Position numbers and translations under genes: made by a program
From: Woeseiaceae bacterium
GTDB lineage: Bacteria > Pseudomonadota > Gammaproteobacteria > Steroidobacterales > Woeseiaceae
Direction of reading: 5' to 3'
NCBI GenBank assembly: GCA_028227395.1
Contig: JAOIZZ010000002.1
Coordinates: 1 to 64,000 of the forward strand
Length of the DNA: 64,000 nt
In this document: in pieces, positions 56,337 through 64,000 of the stretch
How positions within the stretch are numbered: the stretch's first letter is position 1
How the letters are laid out: every line of letters starts with the position of its first letter
The notes under the pieces: generated by a model
The model's database searches: none
Seen by the model: only the letters and a program-made list of their open reading frames with translations
What the model was told of the DNA's origin: nothing

Positions 56337-57881
56337 ATGATAAAAAATAATTTCAACATAAAAAGGTTCAATTTAAAAATAAATTCAATTTTTATATGTC
56401 TTTTTATTTCATTTTTTTGCAACAAAGTAACTGCTAGTGAAGAACAAGAAACTTACGCGAATTATTCAGTAGAAATAATTATATTCAAGTATCTCGATCA
56501 AGCATCTGGAGATACTGAGTTATTTGACATAATTACAACACCAATCGATATTTATAAGAAGATTAATGATGCTGAAGAAACGGCCATTAATTACCCCTCT
56601 TCTTCTATTGACGAGAGTATCAAAAATGCTATATCCAAAAAAATAGGTACCAATATTATTGGTACCATTCCTTCTGATCATCAAATATTATTTAGTATCA
56701 CACCCAATAATCTGCTATCTCTTAAGATAGATAATGATCGATTAAAGCGAATTAGGGTTTATGAACCAATCATATGGAATGGCTGGCAGCAAATATTAAT
56801 TGCCAACGAATTAACACCTAAAATTAAGCTGAGACGATTAAAGAATACATTGGGTGAATTCGGAGGTTATTTAAAACTTTATAAGAGTAATGGAGGTAAA
56901 TTAAGGCTAGTGGTTGATGTGCATATGAAAGAAGAGCAATTAATTCAACCTGCACTCACACCCCAAAATTATTCAAATAACCCTATAGACCGAATAGATG
57001 AGCCAATAACAATATTAAAATATCCACTTTCTGACGACAAGGAAATGAAATTAGATGAAATTCGTTATTTTGATCATCCAAAATACGGGATATTAGCTAA
57101 AATTTCACAAATACAGACATCAGATATCAATCAATTAAGGGATGAAATTGAAATAAATCCTATCTCTGGTAATGTGATTAATCAGAAATTATCAAAGAAA
57201 AATTATATCTCGTCTATTGAGAGAGGAATTGTCGGTCTCGGTAAGACAGGTAAATTTATATCACTGACTCTTGATAAAAATGGGAGTTTTGTTACCAATA
57301 TCGCTGATCAGCTTGCAATTGATAAATTAAACTCGAATGAATCAGCAAGTGAAACTTTTATTTACACCATTAGTGATGGAAAAAACACGCAGCAAAAAGA
57401 GCTGGTCATTGAAATTAATGGAATCAATGATCCACCACTCTCACAAGATAAATTAATTGAATTAAATAATTATTCTCCATATAACTTCAACTTGAATGAC
57501 TTTTTCTATGAAGATGCCGAAGGAAGCAACCTAAATCATATTGTGATTAAACAATTACCAAAAATCGGAAAATTATATCTTGAATACCCTTTTGGTATAT
57601 GGAGTATAGACAGTGGAATGCATATTTCAGCGACAGAGATCCCCTATTTAAAATACAAATCACTGATGGACTATGATCAAAATTTGGCTGAATCAGAAAA
57701 TGAAGAAAGCTCAGCCGTATCTTTTTCTTTCAAAGTTAATGATGGGATCAGAGACAGTAAAAAGGATTATAAGATTATATTTCAAATCCCAGCACCTATA
57801 AATTCTGATAGCGATAGAACTGAAAACTCGAATCTCAGGTCAAAAGAATATATAAATATTATCCACTTAATTCAAAATTAG
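56337..57881 (+). CDS. CsiV-like periplasmic protein fused to VCBS- and cadherin-like domains
   Basis: A 514-residue secreted protein. Signal peptide about 1-33 (cleavage near VTA-SEE). Residues about 42-262 look like CsiV/DUF2066-neighbour type proteins found next to mfd: YSVEIIIFKYLDQ at the start, RIRVYEPIIWNGWQQ (139-153) and EIRYFDHPKYGILAKI (241-256). Residues about 272-366 match a VCBS repeat (FIYTISDGKNT, then VIEINGINDPP). Residues about 367-486 resemble a cadherin-like domain ending in FSFKVNDGIRD. CsiV of Vibrio binds peptidoglycan and supports PBP1A. The fusion is unusual. Its 3' end overlaps nagZ by 23 bases. Confidence 0.75.
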   Translation: MIKNNFNIKRFNLKINSIFICLFISFFCNKVTASEEQETYANYSVEIIIFKYLDQASGDTELFDIITTPIDIYKKINDAEETAINYPSSSIDESIKNAISKKIGTNIIGTIPSDHQILFSITPNNLLSLKIDNDRLKRIRVYEPIIWNGWQQILIANELTPKIKLRRLKNTLGEFGGYLKLYKSNGGKLRLVVDVHMKEEQLIQPALTPQNYSNNPIDRIDEPITILKYPLSDDKEMKLDEIRYFDHPKYGILAKISQIQTSDINQLRDEIEINPISGNVINQKLSKKNYISSIERGIVGLGKTGKFISLTLDKNGSFVTNIADQLAIDKLNSNESASETFIYTISDGKNTQQKELVIEINGINDPPLSQDKLIELNNYSPYNFNLNDFFYEDAEGSNLNHIVIKQLPKIGKLYLEYPFGIWSIDSGMHISATEIPYLKYKSLMDYDQNLAESENEESSAVSFSFKVNDGIRDSKKDYKIIFQIPAPINSDSDRTENSNLRSKEYINIIHLIQN

Positions 57882-58905
57882 ACTGTTGCAGATAATGGTT
57901 TAAATGATTCGTAGCTGCAATCCAATCCTCACTGACTAGCAACTGCTCTCTGGAGATACTTTTCTTACCTCTTAATCTTGCCAAACGCAGCATCGATGGG
58001 TAATTATGATTATTCTGAAGTAACTTAACTGCTTCTTGGGTACCTTCACGATCGTTGCACATAATTAACATATCACAACCAGCCTTTAAAGCTAATCCGG
58101 CTCGCTGAGAAAGATTACCGTATGCACTTAAGGCTTTCATGCTGAGATCATCGCAAAAAACAGTCCCATCAAATTTTAATTGCTGTCGTAGATGATCGTT
58201 AATCCAATATTCAGAGATACTAGCTGGCATCAAATCAGTTTGCTCATAAATAATATGGGACAACATAATCGCTGATATAGCTCGTTTCCTTATTAAGCCC
58301 TCATAAGGATAGATATCATCTAATAAATCACTGAAGTCCCTCCGATCAATGGGTAACTGCTTATGTGAGTCATTAACGACAAAACCATGTCCGGGAAAGT
58401 GTTTTGCCACTGCCTGCATACCAGCTTCTTTTAAGCCACGAGTAAATTTATAACTTAACTGTTCGACAACTTTTTTATCTCTGTGAAAGGATCTATCGCC
58501 AATAATAGTACTTGACCCCCAATCAAGATCGACACATGGACCAAAGCACAAATCAACACCAACCGCTCGTAGCTCAGCACCAATTATCCAACCAGTAAAA
58601 AAAGCAAGCTCAAAAGCGGCAATTTGACTCTGGTCATACAAATGACCTATATATCGCATCGAAGGGATTTTTGTAAATCCATCTCTAAATCTCTGCACTC
58701 GACCACCCTCATGATCTACGGCTATTAATAATGATGGTGATTTTAGTAATCGTATTTCGTTTATCAAATTGAATATTTGTTCTGGTGATTCATAATTTCG
58801 ACTGAATAAAATTACCCCACCTACATTCTGCGAAAGTAATAGGGATCGGTCAGCCGAAGTTAATTCAAGCCCCTCAATATCCAACATAATAAAACCACGT
58901 GCCAT
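57859..58905 (-). CDS. nagZ: NagZ, beta-N-acetylhexosaminidase
   Basis: A cytoplasmic glycoside hydrolase family 3 enzyme that trims GlcNAc from muropeptides in peptidoglycan recycling. The signature KHFPGHGFVVNDSHKQLP carries the general acid His in the mobile loop, and FCDDLSMKALS contains the nucleophile Asp. ISVDHEGGRVQRF-like AVDHEGGRVQRF is also present. No signal peptide is seen, and 348 residues is the usual size. Its 3' end overlaps the CsiV-like gene. Confidence 0.97.
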   Translation of the reverse strand: MARGFIMLDIEGLELTSADRSLLLSQNVGGVILFSRNYESPEQIFNLINEIRLLKSPSLLIAVDHEGGRVQRFRDGFTKIPSMRYIGHLYDQSQIAAFELAFFTGWIIGAELRAVGVDLCFGPCVDLDWGSSTIIGDRSFHRDKKVVEQLSYKFTRGLKEAGMQAVAKHFPGHGFVVNDSHKQLPIDRRDFSDLLDDIYPYEGLIRKRAISAIMLSHIIYEQTDLMPASISEYWINDHLRQQLKFDGTVFCDDLSMKALSAYGNLSQRAGLALKAGCDMLIMCNDREGTQEAVKLLQNNHNYPSMLRLARLRGKKSISREQLLVSEDWIAATNHLNHYLQQSNFELSG

Positions 58906-59002
58906 AACATAAAGATTATGCGTGAAAAATTAAAGGATCAAGTTGATGGATAAATAAATTAAAGTTATTCTAGGTAGTATTTATAAGATACTGATAAATA
59001 TA

Positions 59003-60316
59003 CTATTTACTAAAAACAGCAATTGATTCCACATGCGTTGTATGAGGAAACATATCGATAATCCCCGCACCATCTAGCTTATAATTTCCCTGATTAACTA
59101 AAATATCTGCATCTCTAGCTAATGTTCCAGGGTGGCATGAAACATACACAATTTTTTGAGCGTTAAATGATTTTATATTTTTAACCACTTCAAGAGCTCC
59201 GCTTCTAGCTGGGTCTAAAAGTAGTTTATCGCACTTCAAATTAGATTTATTATTCTCTAATTTAAATAAATCACTCGTAAGAAATTTAATATTTTCAATA
59301 TTATTTAATTTTGCGTTATGCTCAGCCCTATGAACTAATTCTTCTAATAACTCAAACCCTAAGACTTCTTTTGCATATCTTGCCAACGGCAAACTAAAAT
59401 TTCCGATGCCACAAAATAAATCAATCACACGGTCCGTTTTCTTTGGTTCAAGTAATTCAATCGCTCTTGAAACCATTAATTTATTAACTTGATCATTAAT
59501 TTGAATAAAGTCTGTAGATATAAACTCACTGATAATATTATGTGCTTCATGGGAATAACTCATAGGTTGATGTGACGATCCAATATCAAGCATTTTAATG
59601 GTATCAGGGCCACCGGTTTGCAAAGCGATTCTAATTTTATTTTTCTCAGAAAATATACCAAGTAATTCGTTATCCTTAATAGTGGGGGGCTCGAGCACCC
59701 TTATTACGAGCTCTACACAATGATCTGCTACAGCAACTTCTATCTGAGGTACATGACTTTTAATACTCAAGGAGCCAATTAAATCACTAAGCGGATCAAT
59801 TAATTCATTCACAGGTTGTTGCAATACTTCGCAACGATGCATATCTGTAATGAACGGCGCATAACGCTCTCTAAAGCCAACCAGTACTCTGTTTTTCTTT
59901 GTTACATACTTAACTCCCAATCTTGCACGTCGACGGTAGTTCCAGCTGCCATTTTCATCAGTTGAATAAATAGATTCAAACCACACAGTAGGAGAAACTT
60001 TACCTATACGTGAAAGATTATCTTTCAAGGTCTGTAGCTTTAAGTCGCGTTGAGCATCGGATGATAAATGCTGTAGTGAACAACCTCCGCAACGACCAAA
60101 TACATCACAACGTGGTTTTATTCTTGATGAGCTGGGTTCCAAAACCTCAAGTAACTCTGCTTCATCATATTTACGCCGCCGTTTACGACGCTGAAACATG
60201 ACTTTCTCACCCTCCAAAGCCCCTGCAACAAAGACTTTTTTTCCATCTATATCAGCAATACCTCGGCCATCATGAGTAGATGAAACTATATAAGCGACCT
60301 CAGATATGTTTTTTCC
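59003..60316 (-). CDS. rlmD: RlmD, 23S rRNA (uracil1939-C5)-methyltransferase
   Basis: Makes m5U1939 in 23S rRNA. An N-terminal TRAM domain (about 1-65) is followed by an Fe-S cluster site (Cys71, Cys77, Cys80 and probably Cys163) and the SAM domain with DLFCGIGNFSLPLA, DPARSGA and the catalytic-Cys motif VYVSCHPGTLARD. I chose ATG at 60316 (437 residues). The frame continues to a TTG at 60349, which overlaps the exonuclease gene by 16 bases. E. coli RlmD has 433 residues, which favours the ATG. Confidence 0.95.
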   Translation of the reverse strand, partial: GKNISEVAYIVSSTHDGRGIADIDGKKVFVAGALEGEKVMFQRRKRRRKYDEAELLEVLEPSSSRIKPRCDVFGRCGGCSLQHLSSDAQRDLKLQTLKDNLSRIGKVSPTVWFESIYSTDENGSWNYRRRARLGVKYVTKKNRVLVGFRERYAPFITDMHRCEVLQQPVNELIDPLSDLIGSLSIKSHVPQIEVAVADHCVELVIRVLEPPTIKDNELLGIFSEKNKIRIALQTGGPDTIKMLDIGSSHQPMSYSHEAHNIISEFISTDFIQINDQVNKLMVSRAIELLEPKKTDRVIDLFCGIGNFSLPLARYAKEVLGFELLEELVHRAEHNAKLNNIENIKFLTSDLFKLENNKSNLKCDKLLLDPARSGALEVVKNIKSFNAQKIVYVSCHPGTLARDADILVNQGNYKLDGAGIIDMFPHTTHVESIAVFSK

Positions 60317-60333
60317 CATCAGAATTAGTAGGC

Positions 60334-61107
60334 TTAATTTTTTGCCCAAGACGACAAAAACTCATTGAGATGTTCTTGGCTTTCAGAAACTAGAGAAGCT
60401 TTTACCAAATCGAATTCTTTTTTTAACTCACTCTCAGATAAATTGCCACGCATGAACTCAAAACTTAGATAAACTAAATACGTATTTATAACGTCAGTTT
60501 CACAGTAATTTCGAATTGCAGTAATTTCGCCTTTCAGCCAACAAGGCCATACCTTGTCTCCGCTCATTCCAAGCTTGCCTGGATATCCCAGCATAATTGC
60601 AATTTGATCTAGACTTGCTCTTGCTTTCATTTGGTAGCCTGATAGCACATCCATTAGATCAATGTGCCTAGCATGAAAACGACTCAAATAGTTATTATAC
60701 CGAAAATTATTGTCAATTTTTCCTGAATCCCAGTATTTTGGTGCTTGAATTTTATGCTTTAATGCTCGGTAATGAAGAACCGGTAGATCAAAGCCTACGC
60801 CATTCCATGACAAGAGATCAGGTGTATATCTTTCTATGCCATCAAAGAATCGTTGAACTATTTCACTCTCTGGAGAATCTTTTTCGCCAAGACTCCATAC
60901 TTTAAATGTATTTTTAGTCCTAAGTGCTACTGAAATAGCAACAATTTGATGCTGATGAAGGGGTAAGAAATCAGAGTTAGTTTTCTGCTTTTGCTTGAAC
61001 ATCATAGTATTACCTATATCTTCATCAGAAAGACCCTCTAGATCCCACATTTTTCTTCCAAACTCAACATCTGGGATAGTTTCAATATCAAACGCAAAAC
61101 AATTCAT
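60334..61107 (-). CDS. Predicted 3'-5' exonuclease, PolB-exonuclease-like (PF10108 type)
   Basis: A 257-residue DEDD-fold protein: FAFDIETIPD at residues 4-13 supplies the first Asp/Glu pair, LSWNGVGFDLPVLHYR the second acidic site, and YCETDVINTYLVYL the last Asp. This is the predicted 3'-5' exonuclease related to the proofreading domain of family B polymerases, but it has no polymerase domain. Its substrate is unknown. It lies between acpS and rlmD, and is followed by rlmD after 17 bases. Confidence 0.85.
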   Translation of the reverse strand: MNCFAFDIETIPDVEFGRKMWDLEGLSDEDIGNTMMFKQKQKTNSDFLPLHQHQIVAISVALRTKNTFKVWSLGEKDSPESEIVQRFFDGIERYTPDLLSWNGVGFDLPVLHYRALKHKIQAPKYWDSGKIDNNFRYNNYLSRFHARHIDLMDVLSGYQMKARASLDQIAIMLGYPGKLGMSGDKVWPCWLKGEITAIRNYCETDVINTYLVYLSFEFMRGNLSESELKKEFDLVKASLVSESQEHLNEFLSSWAKN

Positions 61108-61113
61108 AGTATT

Positions 61114-61497
61114 TTATATATCCTTCATCATTACTGAAAATGCTAAAATCAAACCGGCTTCGTCACTTAAGCTAATATGACCCTCAACAATACCAAGCTT
61201 CTTACAAATCGACTTTCCTCTATCCGAAAAAATTACCAAAGGCTTTCCGAGTTTATTGTTTATAACTCCAACATCTCTAATCCAAATTCCATTCGAAAAG
61301 CCCGTTCCCATAGCTTTTACAATAGCTTCTTTCGCTGCAAAACGATTTGCTAGAAAGCGAGTCGGATGATGAGATTTATCAAATAAAACTCGTTCTTCTG
61401 CCATTAACAATCTATTTACAAAGTGACTACCAAAACGGGCATGAGTTTTTTTTATTCGTGAAAACTCAACAATATCAGTGCCAATACCAAAAATCAT
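61114..61497 (-). CDS. acpS: Holo-(acyl-carrier-protein) synthase
   Basis: Transfers the phosphopantetheine arm from CoA to ACP. From the ATG at 61497 the protein has 127 residues and starts MIFGIGTDIVEFSRI with metal ligands Asp8 and Glu57 (FAAKEAIVKAMGTG). The frame is open upstream to an ATG at 61527, overlapping pdxJ by 17 bases, but the extra ten residues have no counterpart in AcpS. It is the last gene of the rnc-era-recO-pdxJ-acpS order known from E. coli. Confidence 0.96.
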   Translation of the reverse strand: MIFGIGTDIVEFSRIKKTHARFGSHFVNRLLMAEERVLFDKSHHPTRFLANRFAAKEAIVKAMGTGFSNGIWIRDVGVINNKLGKPLVIFSDRGKSICKKLGIVEGHISLSDEAGLILAFSVMMKDI

Positions 61498-61510
61498 AAT
61501 ATTTTTGAAA

Positions 61511-62254
61511 TCAAACCTGTACCTCACTCATTAACATCATCATCTTCTGGATAGCATGGTCTAGGCCCTCAAAAGCAGCAAAAGCAATTATAGAATGCCC
61601 AATATTTAATTCTTTAATCACATCAATTTGCGCTATAGGCGCTACATTTTGATAATCCAATCCATGACCTGCATTCACAATCAAACCTTGTTCATGAGCA
61701 TAATACGCGGCTTCTACCAATCTTTGAAGCTCCTTTTCTTTTGTTGCTCCCGTGGCATCAGCATAAGTTCCAGTATGCAGCTCAATTACCGGCACTTTTA
61801 TCTTGATTGTTGCATCAATTTGATGAAAATCGGGATCAATAAATAAAGATACTCTTATATTTTTATCGCCAAGTCTCTGCGAAGCATCAGCTATAGAATC
61901 TTTATTTTTAAACACATCCAGACCGCCCTCTGTGGTTAATTCTTCCCGACTCTCAGGGACAAGACAGCAATCTTGAGGTCTTAAATCACAGGCGATATCC
62001 AGCATTTCATCTGTTACTGCCATCTCTAAATTTAAATGTGTTTGCATTAATGCTGAAAAATTATAAATATCTTCTTTCTGGATATGTCGTCGATCTTCTC
62101 TTAAGTGCATTGTGATACTATCAGCACCAGCTTTTTCTGCTCTCAGTGCTGCTTCTACGGGATTTGGATACAAACCTTTTCTCGCTTGACGTAAAGTCGC
62201 AATATGATCAACATTAACGCCAAGGTCAATTTTACCTGAACGCTTATTTTCCAT
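61511..62254 (-). CDS. pdxJ: PdxJ, pyridoxine 5'-phosphate synthase
   Basis: Forms PNP from 1-deoxyxylulose 5-phosphate and 3-amino-2-oxopropyl phosphate, the last ring-closing step of de novo vitamin B6 synthesis. The TIM barrel is marked by LGVNVDHIATLRQARKG, MHLREDRRHI, ELHTGTYADATG and VNAGHGLDYQNV. The length of 247 residues is normal. Its start overlaps the recO stop by 11 bases. Confidence 0.97.
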   Translation of the reverse strand: MENKRSGKIDLGVNVDHIATLRQARKGLYPNPVEAALRAEKAGADSITMHLREDRRHIQKEDIYNFSALMQTHLNLEMAVTDEMLDIACDLRPQDCCLVPESREELTTEGGLDVFKNKDSIADASQRLGDKNIRVSLFIDPDFHQIDATIKIKVPVIELHTGTYADATGATKEKELQRLVEAAYYAHEQGLIVNAGHGLDYQNVAPIAQIDVIKELNIGHSIIAFAAFEGLDHAIQKMMMLMSEVQV

Positions 62255-62969
62255 TCCTCTTCATCTCCTCTATGACCTTTCTAGTCATTAATTTCTTACC
62301 CCCTAATTGATGAGATATAATATTTTTTAATAAGCGGTTAGCACATCTTAGTGTATCTTCGCATTCAAAATTTTGCTGCTGAATTGATCCAAGCTGGCTC
62401 CCAAGAAAAGTCATTGTACCTTCATTGTTTTCGGCCATAACAAGACCTATATCAGGTTTATACTCATAATATGACAATGAATCAACTGGTATCTGAGAGT
62501 CAACTACTTCTCTCAAATTCAATGCATAACCAACTAGCTCAAGTAACTTGATCTCGAATTGACGCAGCAATGGTGCAATCCGATTTGTTAAGCTGAGTTT
62601 CTTTATTGTCTCAGAATAAAGCGAAAAAACCTCAGCATGAGAATCGTCTTTATATAATAATTTTAGCAATAATTCATTAATATAATAACCAGATATTAAC
62701 GCATCACCAGCTAGAGAAATTGGCGCTCCTTGAATTTCCGCCTCTGTTAAAGTACCTAAATTTGTTCGTGAAAACCAAGATATACTTAAAGGCATAAAAG
62801 GTCTTAACACCCCTCTAAATTTTGATTTTGCCGATCGGCTGCCCTTCGCGATTAGTGAGATACGACCATATTCACTAGTCATAATCTCAAGAATCATACT
62901 TGAATTACTAAATGGCCTGTGATGTAAAATCCATGCTGATTGATTTTGAATACGCTTCTTAGTGGACAT
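62244..62969 (-). CDS. recO: RecO, DNA repair protein
   Basis: Works with RecR to load RecA on SSB-coated DNA. The 241-residue protein has the N-terminal OB fold (AWILHHRPFSNSSMILEIMT and ISLIAKGSRSAKSKFRGVL) and the helical domain with LLRQFEIKLLELVGYALNL. Four-cysteine zinc ligands seen in some RecO proteins are not evident, as in E. coli. It lies between era and pdxJ. Confidence 0.94.
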   Translation of the reverse strand: MSTKKRIQNQSAWILHHRPFSNSSMILEIMTSEYGRISLIAKGSRSAKSKFRGVLRPFMPLSISWFSRTNLGTLTEAEIQGAPISLAGDALISGYYINELLLKLLYKDDSHAEVFSLYSETIKKLSLTNRIAPLLRQFEIKLLELVGYALNLREVVDSQIPVDSLSYYEYKPDIGLVMAENNEGTMTFLGSQLGSIQQQNFECEDTLRCANRLLKNIISHQLGGKKLMTRKVIEEMKRNGK

Positions 62970-62978
62970 AAATAATTC

Positions 62979-63872
62979 CTAAAGATCGTAACCTAAACTT
63001 TGAAGATCTTTTTCACTATCAGCCCAATTAGCTTTGACCTTAACCCATAAATTAAGATGAATGGATTTACGCAAACGCTCTTTTAGATCTACTCTTGCTG
63101 CAGTACCTACTTTTTTTAAAAGTGAACCATTCTTTCCTACCACAATACCTTTTTGAGTTTCTCTTTCAACCCAAATGATAGCCTGTATAAGAATATTTTT
63201 TTTGGTATCTTCGTAATTCTCAATTTCAACAGTCAAACCATAAGGAATTTCTTGTCTTAATTCTAAAATTAATTTTTCTCTAATAGTTTCTGATGCGGTA
63301 AAAGCAGGACTCCGATCAGTAATTGTTTTACCTGAATATAATTGTGGAGATAGAGGAAGATACTCTGGGAGGAGATCGATTAGTACTTTCAATGAATCTC
63401 GCCTCCTTGCACTAATAGGTATTACTTCTCGAAAGTTATAACGAGCGGATATTTTTGCTAGTTTTTCAAATAAAATTTCCTTTGGATGTACCTGGTCAAT
63501 TTTATTTAATAACATGATAGTTGGTACTGTACTTTTTTTAATTCGATCAAGAACATCTTGATCTTCCTCAGTCCAAGATTTAGCTTCGCAAAGAAATAAA
63601 TTCAAATCAGCTTCCATGAGAGCATTCGTGGCAGTTTTATTCATCATTTTATTCATCATTTTATCAGCTTTACGATGCAATCCTGGGGTATCTACGAATA
63701 TCGCTTGGAAATTTAATTGCGTATAAATGCCAAGAATTCGATGTCGAGTCGTTTGTGGCTTCCTAGTTACAATGCTCACTTTACTTTTAAGTATTGTGTT
63801 TATTAGGGTCGATTTACCAACATTTGGTCGTCCAATTACCGATATAAAACCACTTTTATAGTCGCCTGACAT
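62979..63872 (-). CDS. era: Era, ribosome-maturation GTPase
   Basis: Binds 16S rRNA and helps 30S maturation. The G domain has GRPNVGKST (14-22 from the chosen start), KPQTTRHRILG (effector loop), FVDTPGLHR and LLNKIDQV; the C-terminal KH domain has IVVGKNGSLLKKVGTAAR. I chose ATG at 63872 (297 residues) because MSGDYKSGFISVIGRPN aligns with E. coli Era; an ATG at 63893 would overlap rnc by 17 bases. The rnc-era order is conserved. Confidence 0.97.
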   Translation of the reverse strand: MSGDYKSGFISVIGRPNVGKSTLINTILKSKVSIVTRKPQTTRHRILGIYTQLNFQAIFVDTPGLHRKADKMMNKMMNKTATNALMEADLNLFLCEAKSWTEEDQDVLDRIKKSTVPTIMLLNKIDQVHPKEILFEKLAKISARYNFREVIPISARRRDSLKVLIDLLPEYLPLSPQLYSGKTITDRSPAFTASETIREKLILELRQEIPYGLTVEIENYEDTKKNILIQAIIWVERETQKGIVVGKNGSLLKKVGTAARVDLKERLRKSIHLNLWVKVKANWADSEKDLQSLGYDL

Positions 63873-63876
63873 CGAA

Positions 63877-64000
63877 TTAAAAACCTTTTTCATTTAATTT
63901 AAATAGCATATCTTTAGCTGCTTGTTGCTCTGCATTTCTTCTTGATGATCCTTTGCCAGTAGTCTTTAGATTATTTTTTTCAATATTACAGTCAACATAA
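63877..64000 (-). CDS. rnc: RNase III (C-terminal end, gene continues beyond the window)
   Basis: The last 41 codons of a minus-strand gene; the stop is TAA at 63879-63877. The reading frame ends with GKGSSRRNAEQQAAKDMLFK, the typical end of the double-stranded RNA-binding domain of RNase III. Position just upstream of era supports it. The catalytic domain is outside the window. Confidence 0.9.
   Translation of the reverse strand, partial: YVDCNIEKNNLKTTGKGSSRRNAEQQAAKDMLFKLNEKGF

Overview
This is a 64 kb stretch of chromosomal DNA from an AT-rich (by eye roughly one-third GC; not computed) gammaproteobacterium, probably a marine, small-genome lineage. Several gene strings are gammaproteobacterial hallmarks: tsaE-amiB-miaA-hflX-hflK-hflC-yjeT-purA, rpsP-rimM-trmD-rplS beside ffh-ypjD-corB, lptF/lptG diverging from pepA-holC-valS, mfd followed by a CsiV-type gene, and rnc-era-recO-pdxJ-acpS. 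Coding density is very high: many ATGA-type overlaps, and three pairs of convergent genes whose 3' ends overlap. No insertion sequence, prophage, CRISPR array, integrase or toxin-antitoxin pair was seen. I name no genus.

Layout. 1-5.1 kb (+): SUF iron-sulfur operon (end of sufB, sufC, sufD, sufS, sufU, sufT) and a SixA-like phosphatase. 5.1-10.7 kb (-): sppA, then a complete TRAP transporter (dctP, dctQ, dctM) led by a TatT-type lipoprotein. 10.8-14.2 kb (-): ffh, rpsP-rimM-trmD-rplS. 14.3-16.5 kb (+): ypjD and a CorB/CorC-type transporter, with a Fur-box-like palindrome in the ffh/ypjD divergent gap. 16.5-25.7 kb (-): rnr-rlmB, then rpsF-rpsR-(DUF2232-like)-rplI-dnaB-alr-radA. 25.8-27.5 kb (+): tRNA-Leu(CAG) and an alanine/sodium symporter. 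27.5-36.3 kb (-): a patatin-like protein and the purA...tsaE string, without the hfq and mutL genes common at this locus. 36.6-37.6 kb (+): queG. 37.6-41.8 kb (-): pcnB-folK-deoxynucleoside kinase-panB-panC. 42-45.7 kb: a small four-cysteine orphan, an LTA-synthase-like phosphoglycerol transferase overlapping dgkA, a MAPEG protein and an RDD protein. 45.7-47.9 kb (-): lptF-lptG. 48-57.9 kb (+): pepA-holC-valS, mfd, and a CsiV-like protein fused to repeat domains. 57.9-64 kb (-): nagZ, rlmD with a predicted exonuclease, and rnc(partial)-era-recO-pdxJ-acpS.

The genes are mostly housekeeping: Fe-S assembly, translation and ribosome maturation, replication and repair, cell envelope (LPS export, peptidoglycan recycling and amidase, DAG recycling) and cofactors (pantothenate, folate, PLP, queuosine). 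The accessory-looking parts are the TRAP-TatT cluster, the phosphoglycerol transferase/dgkA/MAPEG block, the patatin and the orphan at 42.0 kb.

I found no clearly new multi-gene system. The best leads are the CsiV/VCBS/cadherin-like fusion, the coding-looking upstream extension of the rpsR-rplI membrane protein that lacks an ATG/GTG/TTG start, the 4x30 bp repeat that builds the S6 tail, the Fur-like box, and the overlap of dgkA with a phosphoglycerol transferase.
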